A DNA stretch of 64,000 bases from Chryseosolibacter sp964532595 (GTDB lineage: Bacteria; Bacteroidota; Bacteroidia; Cytophagales; Cyclobacteriaceae). Below, in pieces: positions 1 through 6,823 of the stretch. The position numbers and the translations under genes were made by a program. The notes beneath the pieces were generated by a model. The model saw only the letters and a program-made list of their open reading frames with translations. It ran no database searches and was not told the origin of the DNA. The stretch is taken from the NCBI GenBank assembly GCA_964532595.1, contig CAZHIQ010000012.1, positions 1 through 64,000 on the forward strand. Reading direction: 5' to 3'. Numbering within the stretch: position 1 is the stretch's first letter; every line of letters starts with the position of its first letter.

Positions 1-1142
1 AGTTCGCTGCTTCTTGTCTTGTGCATCATTCGCGCTGCGCCCGAAAGTTGAACGAGCAAAGCAGTCTGTTGCTGACGTTGATGGGAAAGTGTTGCTCCGA
101 CCTGCTGGATTACTCCGTGTGAACACCGATCGAGTGCGTGACGGTTATCGAGCAGCGAATGCTGTACGATTGACCTCAGGTATACACTCTGATTTCGAAG
201 TCGCTCACGGGCCTCGGTTAACAATCGCCCCGCCGTATTGGCAATGATCTCCTCTGCATTGTGAACGGGATCAGCAAAATCGTCGAAGCATTGCAAAAGG
301 AAGTCGGCCAGTTCGGTCGGCGTGATGGCATTCCGCCATGCAACCATTTCAACAACCGTCTCGTTTGTGGCATGTCCGATACCTGTGATGACCGGTATTG
401 GAAATAGCGCAACTTCGCGCGCCAGGGTATAATCGTTGAAGCACGACAACCCAACATCTCCTCCACCCCCGCGGATAATGGCAACAACATCGAAGTGTGA
501 AATAACCTTTCGAATGCGCGCGAGCTGGTAGCGAATTGACTGAACCGCCCGATCGCCCTGTAGTAAGGAGGGGAATAAAACATGGGAGAAACGATATTGT
601 CGCGGATTGTGCTGGAGCACCTTCTGAAAATCAGCATACCCCTTACTCGTTTCAACCGAAATAACGGCCAGTCGCTTGGGTAGAAGCGGAAAGGGTAACG
701 CTTTATTTCGCGTCAGAATACCTTCTTCCTGCAATTTAGACAGGCTCTCCTGCTTTTCCCTTTCCAGTTCACCCAGACTAAAGACGGGGTCAATATCGAT
801 AATCCGCAACGCGAGACCATAAACCGGATCGAACGTAATCCTGGCACAAAACAGCATGGTGATACCGTCCTTAAGCGGAGCGCTCAAAACCTTGATAAAA
901 GCGCGATTTATACGAACGTAATCGTCACGCCAAAGAGTTGCCTTAAACTGAGCGACAACCTTGCCTTCCGATTTTTCCACCAGGTCTGGATAGCAATGGC
1001 CCGAGTGAGGATAATGATTGAGCTTGTTCATTTCCGCCTTCACCCAGAAGGAACTGGCATAGCGGCCCGACAAGGTTTTCTGGATGCTCGATGTAACCTC
1101 GCTTAAAGTGAATACCTTCTTTCCTTCAACCATTTCAGGCAT
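1..1142 (-). CDS. xseA: Exodeoxyribonuclease VII large subunit, C-terminus cut by window edge
   Basis: Catalytic subunit of exonuclease VII, which with the small subunit XseB degrades single-stranded DNA to oligonucleotides in repair. My translation from ATG at 1142 stays open for 380 codons to the window edge. The N-terminal OB-fold region (about residues 1-110) is followed by the catalytic domain, which shows the family signature RGGGG at about 224-228 and the later GIGHATNETV stretch. The family is usually about 400-450 residues, so only the end is missing. xseB would be expected just beyond position 1. ORFs on the other frames here are shadows. The start has only a weak AGGA-like sequence ahead of it. 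Confidence 0.95.
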   Translation of the reverse strand, partial: MPEMVEGKKVFTLSEVTSSIQKTLSGRYASSFWVKAEMNKLNHYPHSGHCYPDLVEKSEGKVVAQFKATLWRDDYVRINRAFIKVLSAPLKDGITMLFCARITFDPVYGLALRIIDIDPVFSLGELEREKQESLSKLQEEGILTRNKALPFPLLPKRLAVISVETSKGYADFQKVLQHNPRQYRFSHVLFPSLLQGDRAVQSIRYQLARIRKVISHFDVVAIIRGGGGDVGLSCFNDYTLAREVALFPIPVITGIGHATNETVVEMVAWRNAITPTELADFLLQCFDDFADPVHNAEEIIANTAGRLLTEARERLRNQSVYLRSIVQHSLLDNRHALDRCSHGVIQQVGATLSHQRQQQTALLVQLSGAARMMHKTRSSE

Positions 1143-1291
1143 AACTCAGCTTTGGATTGCTGTTCCTAACGCTCCGCGCGTCTTTTTCATGTCGGGAAAT
1201 TAGCTGAAATCAGCAAAAAAGTATTGGTTCAAGGGAGATTCATTTTTACCGTCGATTAGCTCATTCCATTTGATTGTCTCATCGTTGGTAC

Positions 1292-1322
1292 TAAAACAAA
1301 AAGGGCTTCGTTGAAGCCCCTT
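1292..1322 (-). terminator. Rho-independent terminator after the ferritin-like gene
   Basis: GGGCTTC (1303-1309) pairs with GAAGCCC (1313-1319) around a 3-nt loop. Read on the minus strand the hairpin is followed by TTTTTGTTTT. It lies 20 nt past the stop of the minus-strand gene ending at 1342 and separates it from xseA. Confidence 0.85.
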
Positions 1323-1341
1323 TCTTACCGGTCGGTTGCTT

Positions 1342-2052
1342 TTAAGAGAAGACCTCCATAAAGCTTTCTTTCAGCGTTGAAGAAGACTTTTCTTCCGTGG
1401 CTGCCTCAGTGTTGATACTCGACTCGGCGATACGGGTCAACTGCTCATCCGTTTTCTTCTCTTCCGCCAGTGTTGTACCCAGCGTATTCGCGATGCCCCG
1501 CTTATTCATGGTTTTCGCGAGTTGAACCAGGCCACCGTAGGCGGCGATCTCATAATGTTCAACCTTCTGCGCGGAGATAATGAGTGCCGCATCGCGGGTA
1601 AAGGTATCGTCTTTGGTCTCGCTGATGATTTCTTCACTTTCTTCGATGAGACCTTGCATCGCTTCGCACTTTTTCCCTGAAGCTTTCTTGCCCATCTGCT
1701 GAAAGACTTTTTCAAGACGCTCCACTTGCTTTTTAGTCACAGCAAGATGCTGGTCAAACGCCTTCTTCAGCTCAGGTGATGTAGCCGCTTTCGACATTCG
1801 GGGCAAAGCCTTTGTCAGCGCTTTCTCCGCCCAGTAAATATCCTTCAGCGCGTCGATAAAGAACTCCTCGAGCAGCGATCCATTGGCTTTCGCCGTGTTG
1901 CGTTTTGACGATCTTGCCGTCGTCTTCTTCGATGAAGACCGTGCTGTGGTCTTCTTGGCCGATGACGACCTGGCTGAGGTTTGCCTTCCCTGAGACTTCC
2001 TCGCGCCCGAACCTCTTGATTTTGTTTTTGCCATAGTCATTCGTTTTGACAT
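1342..2052 (-). CDS. YciE/YciF-type ferritin-like protein (DUF892) with basic histone-like N-terminal tail
   Basis: 236 residues. Residues from about 58 onward match the DUF892/YciF ferritin-like four-helix family, stress proteins thought to bind a di-iron centre. Visible hallmarks are the opening LLEEFFIDALKDIYWAEK helix, several conserved Glu residues, the SAQKVEHYEIAAYG helix and a LAEEKKTDEQLT helix. The first 57 residues are a low-complexity Lys/Arg/Ser/Thr/Ala tail with SSKK and TTARSS repeats, like AlaLysPro-rich or histone H1-like DNA-binding tails. Such a tail is not part of the standard roughly 165-residue family, so DNA association similar to Dps is a reasonable inference. Start could be any of three Met codons in the first seven residues. 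Confidence 0.88.
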   Translation of the reverse strand: MSKRMTMAKTKSRGSGARKSQGRQTSARSSSAKKTTARSSSKKTTARSSKRNTAKANGSLLEEFFIDALKDIYWAEKALTKALPRMSKAATSPELKKAFDQHLAVTKKQVERLEKVFQQMGKKASGKKCEAMQGLIEESEEIISETKDDTFTRDAALIISAQKVEHYEIAAYGGLVQLAKTMNKRGIANTLGTTLAEEKKTDEQLTRIAESSINTEAATEEKSSSTLKESFMEVFS

Positions 2053-2135
2053 GGCGCTAAAAACACCGTGCCCGCATTGGACCCGAATTATTAAATAAGC
2101 ACAGTGATTACGATAAGAACGTTTAATTTTACGCC

Positions 2136-2501
2136 ATGCGCATCGCCACCCTTCTCATCTCAACGATCATCCTCATTGCCCTCCTGTATCCTGGCAATAG
2201 CCTACCCGGAGTCAGAATCGGAAACTGGGATAAGGTAATCCATCTGGTGATGTTTACCGTTTGGGCCGTTGCTATTCGGTACGACTACCGCCCCAAGCGC
2301 TTTTCGCTCATACGTATGCTTGCCATCGGCATCCCGTTCGCCTTGGCCACCGAAGTACTTCAGACCCTGGTCGAAGGGCGATCTTTCGACATATACGACT
2401 TGCTCGCCGACGTTGCGGGAATTTGCCTGGGATGGGTAGTTGCCCCTCCCGTGGTGGGGTGGGTAGACCGTTTGTTAAGCGGGATTGGACGAAGAAGCTG
2501 A
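2136..2501 (+). CDS. VanZ-like membrane protein
   Basis: 121 residues with an N-terminal membrane helix, a short loop containing the NWDKVIHLVMFTVWA segment typical of VanZ-like proteins (a His in a helix start), and two further hydrophobic segments with EVLQTLVEGRSFDIYDLLAD between them. VanZ-like proteins are small multi-pass membrane proteins of mostly unknown function; the namesake gives low-level teicoplanin resistance. Bacteroidetes genomes carry many such single genes. The gene is divergent from the ferritin-like gene (83 nt apart) and converges on the OmpH gene. Family assignment is firm; function is not known. Confidence 0.85.
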   Translation: MRIATLLISTIILIALLYPGNSLPGVRIGNWDKVIHLVMFTVWAVAIRYDYRPKRFSLIRMLAIGIPFALATEVLQTLVEGRSFDIYDLLADVAGICLGWVVAPPVVGWVDRLLSGIGRRS

Positions 2502-2510
2502 CAAGCAAGA

Positions 2511-3044
2511 TTACTTCTGACCGGGCCCGCCGGTGAGTTTCTGAACCACGAGATCGGAGATATTATAGGTCGAATCCTGGTACAAGAGAAATGGCATCCC
2601 TCCGAGGCGTTCGGTCAGCACTACTTCAAAACCATTCTCACTGGCAACTTCCTTAATGGCCCGGTTAACCTGTAGGTATAAGGGAGCCATCAACAGCTTC
2701 TGCTTGTTCGTGAGCGTTTGCTGCGCATCCTGTTGCATCTGATCAAGCTCGGCCATCGCTTGCTGCACCTCCTGCTGGCGGCGCTGCAATACAGTATCAG
2801 GCAAAGTACGCGCACTTGCCATCAAATCTTGATATTGCTTTTGCACCTGCTCGGTCCGCGCGTCAATTTGCGTCCGCAGCTGATTTCGGGTCGACTGCAA
2901 CTCCGCGTTTATCACCTTTACATCCGGAAGTTGCGTGATGATATAGTCTATACTGGCATAACCGACTTTTGAAGAAGATTCCTGCGCGAAGAGAGAGACC
3001 GGCAATACCAGTCCGAGTAGGATCAAGAAAAGACGGGATTTCAT
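2511..3044 (-). CDS. OmpH/Skp family periplasmic chaperone
   Basis: 177 residues from ATG at 3044. The N-terminus (MKSRLFLILLGLVLPVSLFAQ) is a clear signal peptide, followed by VGYASIDYIITQLPD, a typical OmpH/Skp opening, and a long Gln-rich coiled coil (about residues 40-130) that forms the tentacles of the Skp trimer. Skp-like chaperones hold unfolded outer-membrane proteins in the periplasm. The frame extends to an ATG at 3065, but a TTG-N17-TATCTTTG promoter at 3070-3097 would start RNA at about 3064, so an internal Met at 3044 or 3053 is the better start. No BamA gene lies next to it here. Confidence 0.9.
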   Translation of the reverse strand: MKSRLFLILLGLVLPVSLFAQESSSKVGYASIDYIITQLPDVKVINAELQSTRNQLRTQIDARTEQVQKQYQDLMASARTLPDTVLQRRQQEVQQAMAELDQMQQDAQQTLTNKQKLLMAPLYLQVNRAIKEVASENGFEVVLTERLGGMPFLLYQDSTYNISDLVVQKLTGGPGQK

Positions 3045-3069
3045 TCGGATCATTTTATCAAACATCCTT

Positions 3070-3097
3070 CAAAGATATAATATTTCCAACCCAACAA
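3070..3097 (-). promoter_or_regulatory. Bacteroidetes-type promoter of the OmpH gene
   Basis: On the minus strand TTG (3095-3097), 17 nt, then TATCTTTG (3070-3077), an exact TAnnTTTG -7 element with the expected spacing. It lies 25 nt before the proposed start at 3044. Confidence 0.7.
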
Positions 3098-3261
3098 GCG
3101 GGTGTAGCCGACCAAACTCTGACAAAAAGCCGGCCAAAATTACAGATTTTGCACCAGCTAAAGGCCTCCAGCGAGACAACCTGTCGGGTACCCTGCCCAT
3201 TTTGCACCGCTTCATAAAATGGTATGACCCTTGAACAACAAGTCGCAAAGGAGGTTGAATC

Positions 3262-3636
3262 ATGAGAGAACAATTAAGACAGTTGTTAACGACAGTAGAC
3301 CTGTTGAACACGCTTAATGGAGGAGTGAGCGAGCCATATATTTCATATACCGATCATTCGGATGGGCGGGAAGTGCGGATCCGGGTGCCTGGCGTCAGCA
3401 AGGAAATGCTGCAGGTCGAAATTCACAACAACTTACTGAGCGTGTCCTATCATATTCCAGTGGAGACGTCGGGTAAGACGGTGTATTTTCCACGAGAAGT
3501 AATTAAACAACCCCTGCCCTATTACATCGAAATACAGGGCATACACGCCGTCTACGAAGACAGTGAACTTGTCATTAAATTACCATTCAACGAACTGTCT
3601 AACGGCTATAGCAGGAAGATTCCGATCGAAGAGTAA
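3262..3636 (+). CDS. Divergent Hsp20/alpha-crystallin-like protein
   Basis: 124 residues, no signal peptide. Residues about 25-115 have the order of an alpha-crystallin domain: EVRIRVPGVSKEMLQVEIHNNLLSV resembles the Hsp20 beta-strand core, and the C-terminal part SELVIKLPF resembles the usual GxLxI/V strand, but the conserved Gly is replaced. The last residues carry KIPIEE, an I-x-I-like C-terminal motif used by Hsp20 oligomers. It is far from the classical Hsp20 at 60870, so it may be a co-chaperone with altered specificity. A strong AGGAGG ribosome binding site (about 3249-3254) sits 8 nt before the ATG, unusual for this genome. A terminator follows at 3646. Confidence 0.75.
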   Translation: MREQLRQLLTTVDLLNTLNGGVSEPYISYTDHSDGREVRIRVPGVSKEMLQVEIHNNLLSVSYHIPVETSGKTVYFPREVIKQPLPYYIEIQGIHAVYEDSELVIKLPFNELSNGYSRKIPIEE

Positions 3637-3645
3637 TAATCAACC

Positions 3646-3672
3646 AGCCCGCCGACTTCTCAGCGGGCTTGT
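3646..3672 (+). terminator. Rho-independent terminator after the Hsp20-like gene
   Basis: AGCCCGC (3646-3652) pairs with GCGGGCT (3663-3669) around a 10-nt loop, followed by TTGTTCATTTTCTT. It lies between two converging genes. Confidence 0.7.
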
Positions 3673-4569
3673 TCATTTTCTTGCCCCGCCGATTTTCGTT
3701 CGAATAACGTATACCGATGTTGATGCGGTAATGAAGAGCGTCTTCATGTCCCGTCCTCCAAAGCAAACATTGGCAGTCCAGGGCTCGTCGACGGGGATAT
3801 GGCCAATTTGCTGGCCCCCGGGATCAAAGATGGTGACGCCTTTGCCTGTGAGATAAACATTCCCCTTCCTGTCAATAGTCATCCCGTCGGAACCCATCGG
3901 AGCAAAAAGCTTTTTATCCGTCAGGCTTCCGTCGTCCCGAATGGTGAATGACCAGGTTTTGTTGTCGCCAATATCGGCCACGTAAAGTGTCCTCCCATCC
4001 GGCGTACCTATAATGCCATTGGGTCGCTTGAATCCGTCCAAGACAACGCGCACGACTTTCCGGTCGGGAGACACGTAGTATACACGTTCTTCTTCAATCT
4101 CCTTCCCACCCCGGCTCCAGTATGATCGTTTATAATAAGGATCGGTAAAGTAGATAGCGCCGGAAGGAGTAATCCACAAGTCATTGGGACCATTCAGTTT
4201 CTTGCCTTCGTAGTCGCTGACAAGCACCTTTACCTGCCTGTCGGGTGTTATCATCCAAAGCTCATTCTCCGCGTCGGCGCACGCGTATAGATTGCCGTCA
4301 CTGCCAACGTAGAGCCCATTAGACCGCCCGGCATCTTCCATGAACACGGATACTCCTTCCCCGGGCACCCACTTGTGTATTCGATTATTAGGCTGGTCCG
4401 TAAAATAAACATTGCCCTTCCCGTCTGCCGCCGGCCCCTCTGTGAAAGCAAACCCCGTGGCCACACGCTCAGGTTTCGCCCCCTTGTCTACCACTTTATT
4501 TTGTTGGCCTTTTAACGCTATCCAGGAAAAAAGCAGACCGATACATAAAGTTGTTCGTAACATGTCCAT
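3673..4569 (-). CDS. Secreted SMP-30/gluconolactonase-like protein
   Basis: 298 residues from ATG at 4569. Signal peptide (LRTTLCIGLLFSWIALKGQ), then a six-bladed beta-propeller of the SMP-30/gluconolactonase/LRE family. Expected metal ligands are visible: the Glu in FAFTEGP, the Asn in LNGPNDLW, the Asn in RPNGIIG and the Asp in GSDGMTID. Enzymes of this family open sugar lactones such as glucono-1,5-lactone in the periplasm, but substrates vary widely. The open frame extends to a TTG at 4575, which overlaps a TATATTTG -7 element, so the later ATG codons at 4569 or 4563 are favoured. Divergent from the oxidoreductase at 4663. Confidence 0.9.
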   Translation of the reverse strand: MDMLRTTLCIGLLFSWIALKGQQNKVVDKGAKPERVATGFAFTEGPAADGKGNVYFTDQPNNRIHKWVPGEGVSVFMEDAGRSNGLYVGSDGNLYACADAENELWMITPDRQVKVLVSDYEGKKLNGPNDLWITPSGAIYFTDPYYKRSYWSRGGKEIEEERVYYVSPDRKVVRVVLDGFKRPNGIIGTPDGRTLYVADIGDNKTWSFTIRDDGSLTDKKLFAPMGSDGMTIDRKGNVYLTGKGVTIFDPGGQQIGHIPVDEPWTANVCFGGRDMKTLFITASTSVYVIRTKIGGARK

Positions 4570-4572
4570 AGT

Positions 4573-4580
4573 CAAATATA
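4573..4580 (-). promoter_or_regulatory. Possible -7 element of the SMP-30 gene
   Basis: TATATTTG on the minus strand matches TAnnTTTG exactly, but no TTG lies at the usual upstream distance. It is only 4 nt before the ATG at 4569, so use of it would give an almost leaderless mRNA. Confidence 0.35.
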
Positions 4581-4662
4581 ATCATCCTGCCAGACTTCCC
4601 CTCCAGGCGACCATTCAAAAGAATAGTAGTCGGAGTTAAGGGGCATTTCATTATCATGCACC

Positions 4663-5658
4663 ATGAATACTATCAAAAACATTCATTGGGGCATCATAGG
4701 ATGCGGCGACGTCTGCGAAGTAAAGAGCGGTCCGGCCTTCAACCTCGTTGATCATTCTTCCCTTGTCGCTGTCATGCGCAGGAACGGCGCCCTCGCACAG
4801 GACTTCGCCCGACGCCATAATGTTTCGCGATGGTATGACGATGCCGAGGCGCTTCTCTCCGACAAGGATGTATCCGCCATCTATATCGCCACTCCTCCGG
4901 CATCACACGAACATTACGCTATCGAAGCGATCAAAAAAGGAAAGCCTGTATATGTCGAAAAGCCGGTCGCCCTCGACGTAGCTTCCTGCGAACGAATGAT
5001 CGATGCCGCGCGCACATATGGCACCAAGGTCTCAGTTGCCCATTACCGCCGTGCACTTCCACTCTTCACCAAAGTCCGAGAAACTATCCATGCCGGGAAA
5101 ATCGGCAAACCTCTTCACATCCGGTGCACCACACTTCAAGCCTCCACGGAAAAAACACTGGACCCCAACTTCTGGCGTACGCGTCCCGAGTTGTCGGGAG
5201 GAGGGCTTTTCTTTGATCTGGCGCCTCACCAGCTCGATCTATTCTGTTGGCTCTTCGGAGCACCTGTCTGGTTTGAAGGAACATCGCTGAACCAAAGCGG
5301 CCGTTATAGTGCTCCGGATTTGACGTCCGTTCAGGCACAGTTTCCTCATGACGTTTATCTTCATGCGCTTTGGGGTTTCAACAACGATCCGAGTTGTGAC
5401 GAAGACCTCTGTGAAATAACTGGAGATAAAGGGAAACTTGTTTTTTCATTCTTCAAGCCCTCGCCATTGACTATTATAACAAGTACAACGCAGGAAGTAA
5501 TCGAGGTTGACTTCCCTGCCCACATTCAGCAGCCGATGATCCAACAGGTTGTACGATACTTTCAAGGTGAAAGTGAAAACCCCTGTTCGCTGGAAGAAGC
5601 TCTCCTCTCGTTGCAAATGATGGAAAAGGCCAATAGGCCGCTGGTTATCGAAGAGTAA
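4663..5658 (+). CDS. Gfo/Idh/MocA family NAD(P)-dependent oxidoreductase
   Basis: 331 residues, cytoplasmic. The N-terminal Rossmann fold starts with WGIIGCGDV (about 9-17) and carries the family motif VEKPVAL (about 98-104), whose Lys is in the active site. The C-terminal alpha/beta substrate domain follows, with SGGGLFFDLAPHQLDL holding the Asp and His expected in catalysis. Family members oxidise or reduce sugars, inositols and sugar derivatives. The substrate cannot be read from sequence. It is divergent from a secreted sugar lactonase, so a role in sugar use is likely but inferred. The stop is followed by a 238-bp gap before the next gene. Confidence 0.92.
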   Translation: MNTIKNIHWGIIGCGDVCEVKSGPAFNLVDHSSLVAVMRRNGALAQDFARRHNVSRWYDDAEALLSDKDVSAIYIATPPASHEHYAIEAIKKGKPVYVEKPVALDVASCERMIDAARTYGTKVSVAHYRRALPLFTKVRETIHAGKIGKPLHIRCTTLQASTEKTLDPNFWRTRPELSGGGLFFDLAPHQLDLFCWLFGAPVWFEGTSLNQSGRYSAPDLTSVQAQFPHDVYLHALWGFNNDPSCDEDLCEITGDKGKLVFSFFKPSPLTIITSTTQEVIEVDFPAHIQQPMIQQVVRYFQGESENPCSLEEALLSLQMMEKANRPLVIEE

Positions 5659-5841
5659 TGCCCGCTACGCTCCAACTGCCGCTTCCACCAGAGGTGTAAT
5701 GTGCACAGGCTGTTGAATTTTTCACCACTTGTCTGCGTCTCTAGCTTAGCTATCCGCGTTATTACACGTTTGATTTCGTCTATTACGCCCTCCTTTTAGC
5801 ATCTGCCTTCCGCATCACTACCGGACACGGTTTGTGGTACG

Positions 5842-5869
5842 ATAGTTTCATTGTACAGCACGAAACTAT
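5842..5869. promoter_or_regulatory. Inverted repeat upstream of the repeat-protein gene
   Basis: ATAGTTTC (5842-5849) and GAAACTAT (5862-5869) form a perfect 8-bp inverted repeat with a 12-nt spacer, ending 27 nt before the ATG at 5897. It could be an operator or an mRNA leader hairpin. The rest of the 5659-5896 gap shows nothing I recognise. Confidence 0.4.
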
Positions 5870-5896
5870 GTTACACCTATAAAAAATAATGCAGAT

Positions 5897-6742
5897 ATGA
5901 AAAGGATATTGTTAACGGGAATAGCAGCTGCGATGTTCAGCTTTGCGGCCGTTGCTCAACAAGACACCACCCGTCAGGAAAGTTCCGAATACAGACAGAA
6001 TGAAACAGACTTTGAACGAGGTGTAGATGAAGCGGAGCAGGATATAGATCGCGCAGGGGATGAAGTGCAGCAGGAAAGTTATGAATTCAGACAAGAGGCT
6101 GACGAGACCGGTCGCGACCTTGAACGCGGTGCAGAACGTACGGGCCAGGATATTGAACAAGGAGCCGAAGAAGCCGGGAACGAATTTCGGCAGGGCGCAG
6201 ACGAAACTGGTGATAGAATGCGCGAAGGGGCGGACGAGGCCGGTGATGAACTCCGTCATGGAGTCGACCAAACCGGACAGGAGATCGAACAAGGAGCTGA
6301 TCGCGCCGGTGACCGAATAGAACGTGGTGCGGAAGACCTCGAGAATCGCGGTGAACAAACCGGACAGGATATTCAACAAGGTGCCGCTGAATTAGGTCGC
6401 GATGCAGATCAATCGACGGATCGCGATCTTGATGAAATGAATAACCAATTTGAAACAGCAGTCGAGGAAGGCCAGTCAGACATGAAGGATGCACCCGAAC
6501 TTTCAGTAGTGGAAGGAAAAGAAGGGCCGAATAACGAGGTGGTTTACGAGTATGACGGCGAATTCTTTTATGTAGACCGTGACAAAAAAGAAGTTGTCAA
6601 GGTCAAGAAATCTGAACTCGAAGATGCGAATCACGACATCATCGTAAAGGATGAGGGAAACGCCAACGATGAGCACGCCTCGGCAAGCAATCGCGAACAA
6701 ACCACCAACGACGACGAAACCAACGATCGGGGCAACCCATAG
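5897..6742 (+). CDS. Secreted acidic protein of tandem 11-residue repeats
   Basis: 281 residues. A signal peptide (MKRILLTGIAAAMFSFAAVAQ) is followed by a strongly charged region. From about residue 62 to 149 there are eight back-to-back 11-residue units with the pattern x-(D/E)-hydrophobic-x-x-(G/E)-A/V-(D/E)-x-(T/A)-G, and weaker copies on both sides. Eleven-residue periodicity predicts an amphipathic right-handed coiled or LEA-like helix. The C-terminal part holds a small non-repeat segment (VVYEYDGEFFYVDRDKKEVVKVKKSEL) and then a disordered Asp/Asn/Glu tail. I know no named family for it. A stress, desiccation or envelope role is speculation. The long antisense ORF at 5912-6379 is a codon-composition shadow of the repeats. 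Confidence 0.85.
   Translation: MKRILLTGIAAAMFSFAAVAQQDTTRQESSEYRQNETDFERGVDEAEQDIDRAGDEVQQESYEFRQEADETGRDLERGAERTGQDIEQGAEEAGNEFRQGADETGDRMREGADEAGDELRHGVDQTGQEIEQGADRAGDRIERGAEDLENRGEQTGQDIQQGAAELGRDADQSTDRDLDEMNNQFETAVEEGQSDMKDAPELSVVEGKEGPNNEVVYEYDGEFFYVDRDKKEVVKVKKSELEDANHDIIVKDEGNANDEHASASNREQTTNDDETNDRGNP
6080..6343 (+). repeat. Eight degenerate 33-bp tandem repeats within the secreted protein gene
   Basis: 264 bp code for eight 11-residue units. The units differ at the DNA level, so this is an old, selected protein repeat rather than recent slippage. Confidence 0.8.
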
Positions 6743-6770
6743 ATAGTTGATGTCACTTTGCTTCAACCAC

Positions 6771-6812
6771 AAAAAAAGGTCATAACCAATGGTTATGACC
6801 TTTTGTTTTTTT
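6771..6812. terminator. Bidirectional terminator
   Basis: A 14-bp perfect stem, AAAAGGTCATAACC (6774-6787) with GGTTATGACCTTTT (6791-6804), has a 3-nt loop and T-runs on both sides. It lies between the converging repeat-protein gene and the synthase gene and can serve both. Confidence 0.9.
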
Positions 6813-6823
6813 TATGCATTGGA

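Noticed and set aside
218..655. 145-residue ORF on the minus strand near the left edge
   Set aside because: It lies in a different frame from the continuous XseA reading, which runs off the window and has the family motifs.
5912..6379. 155-residue hydrophobic ORF antisense to the 11-residue repeat gene
   Set aside because: It mirrors the repeated Gly/Glu/Asp codons of the sense gene, which read as hydrophobic residues on the other strand. The sense gene has a signal peptide and a sensible start.
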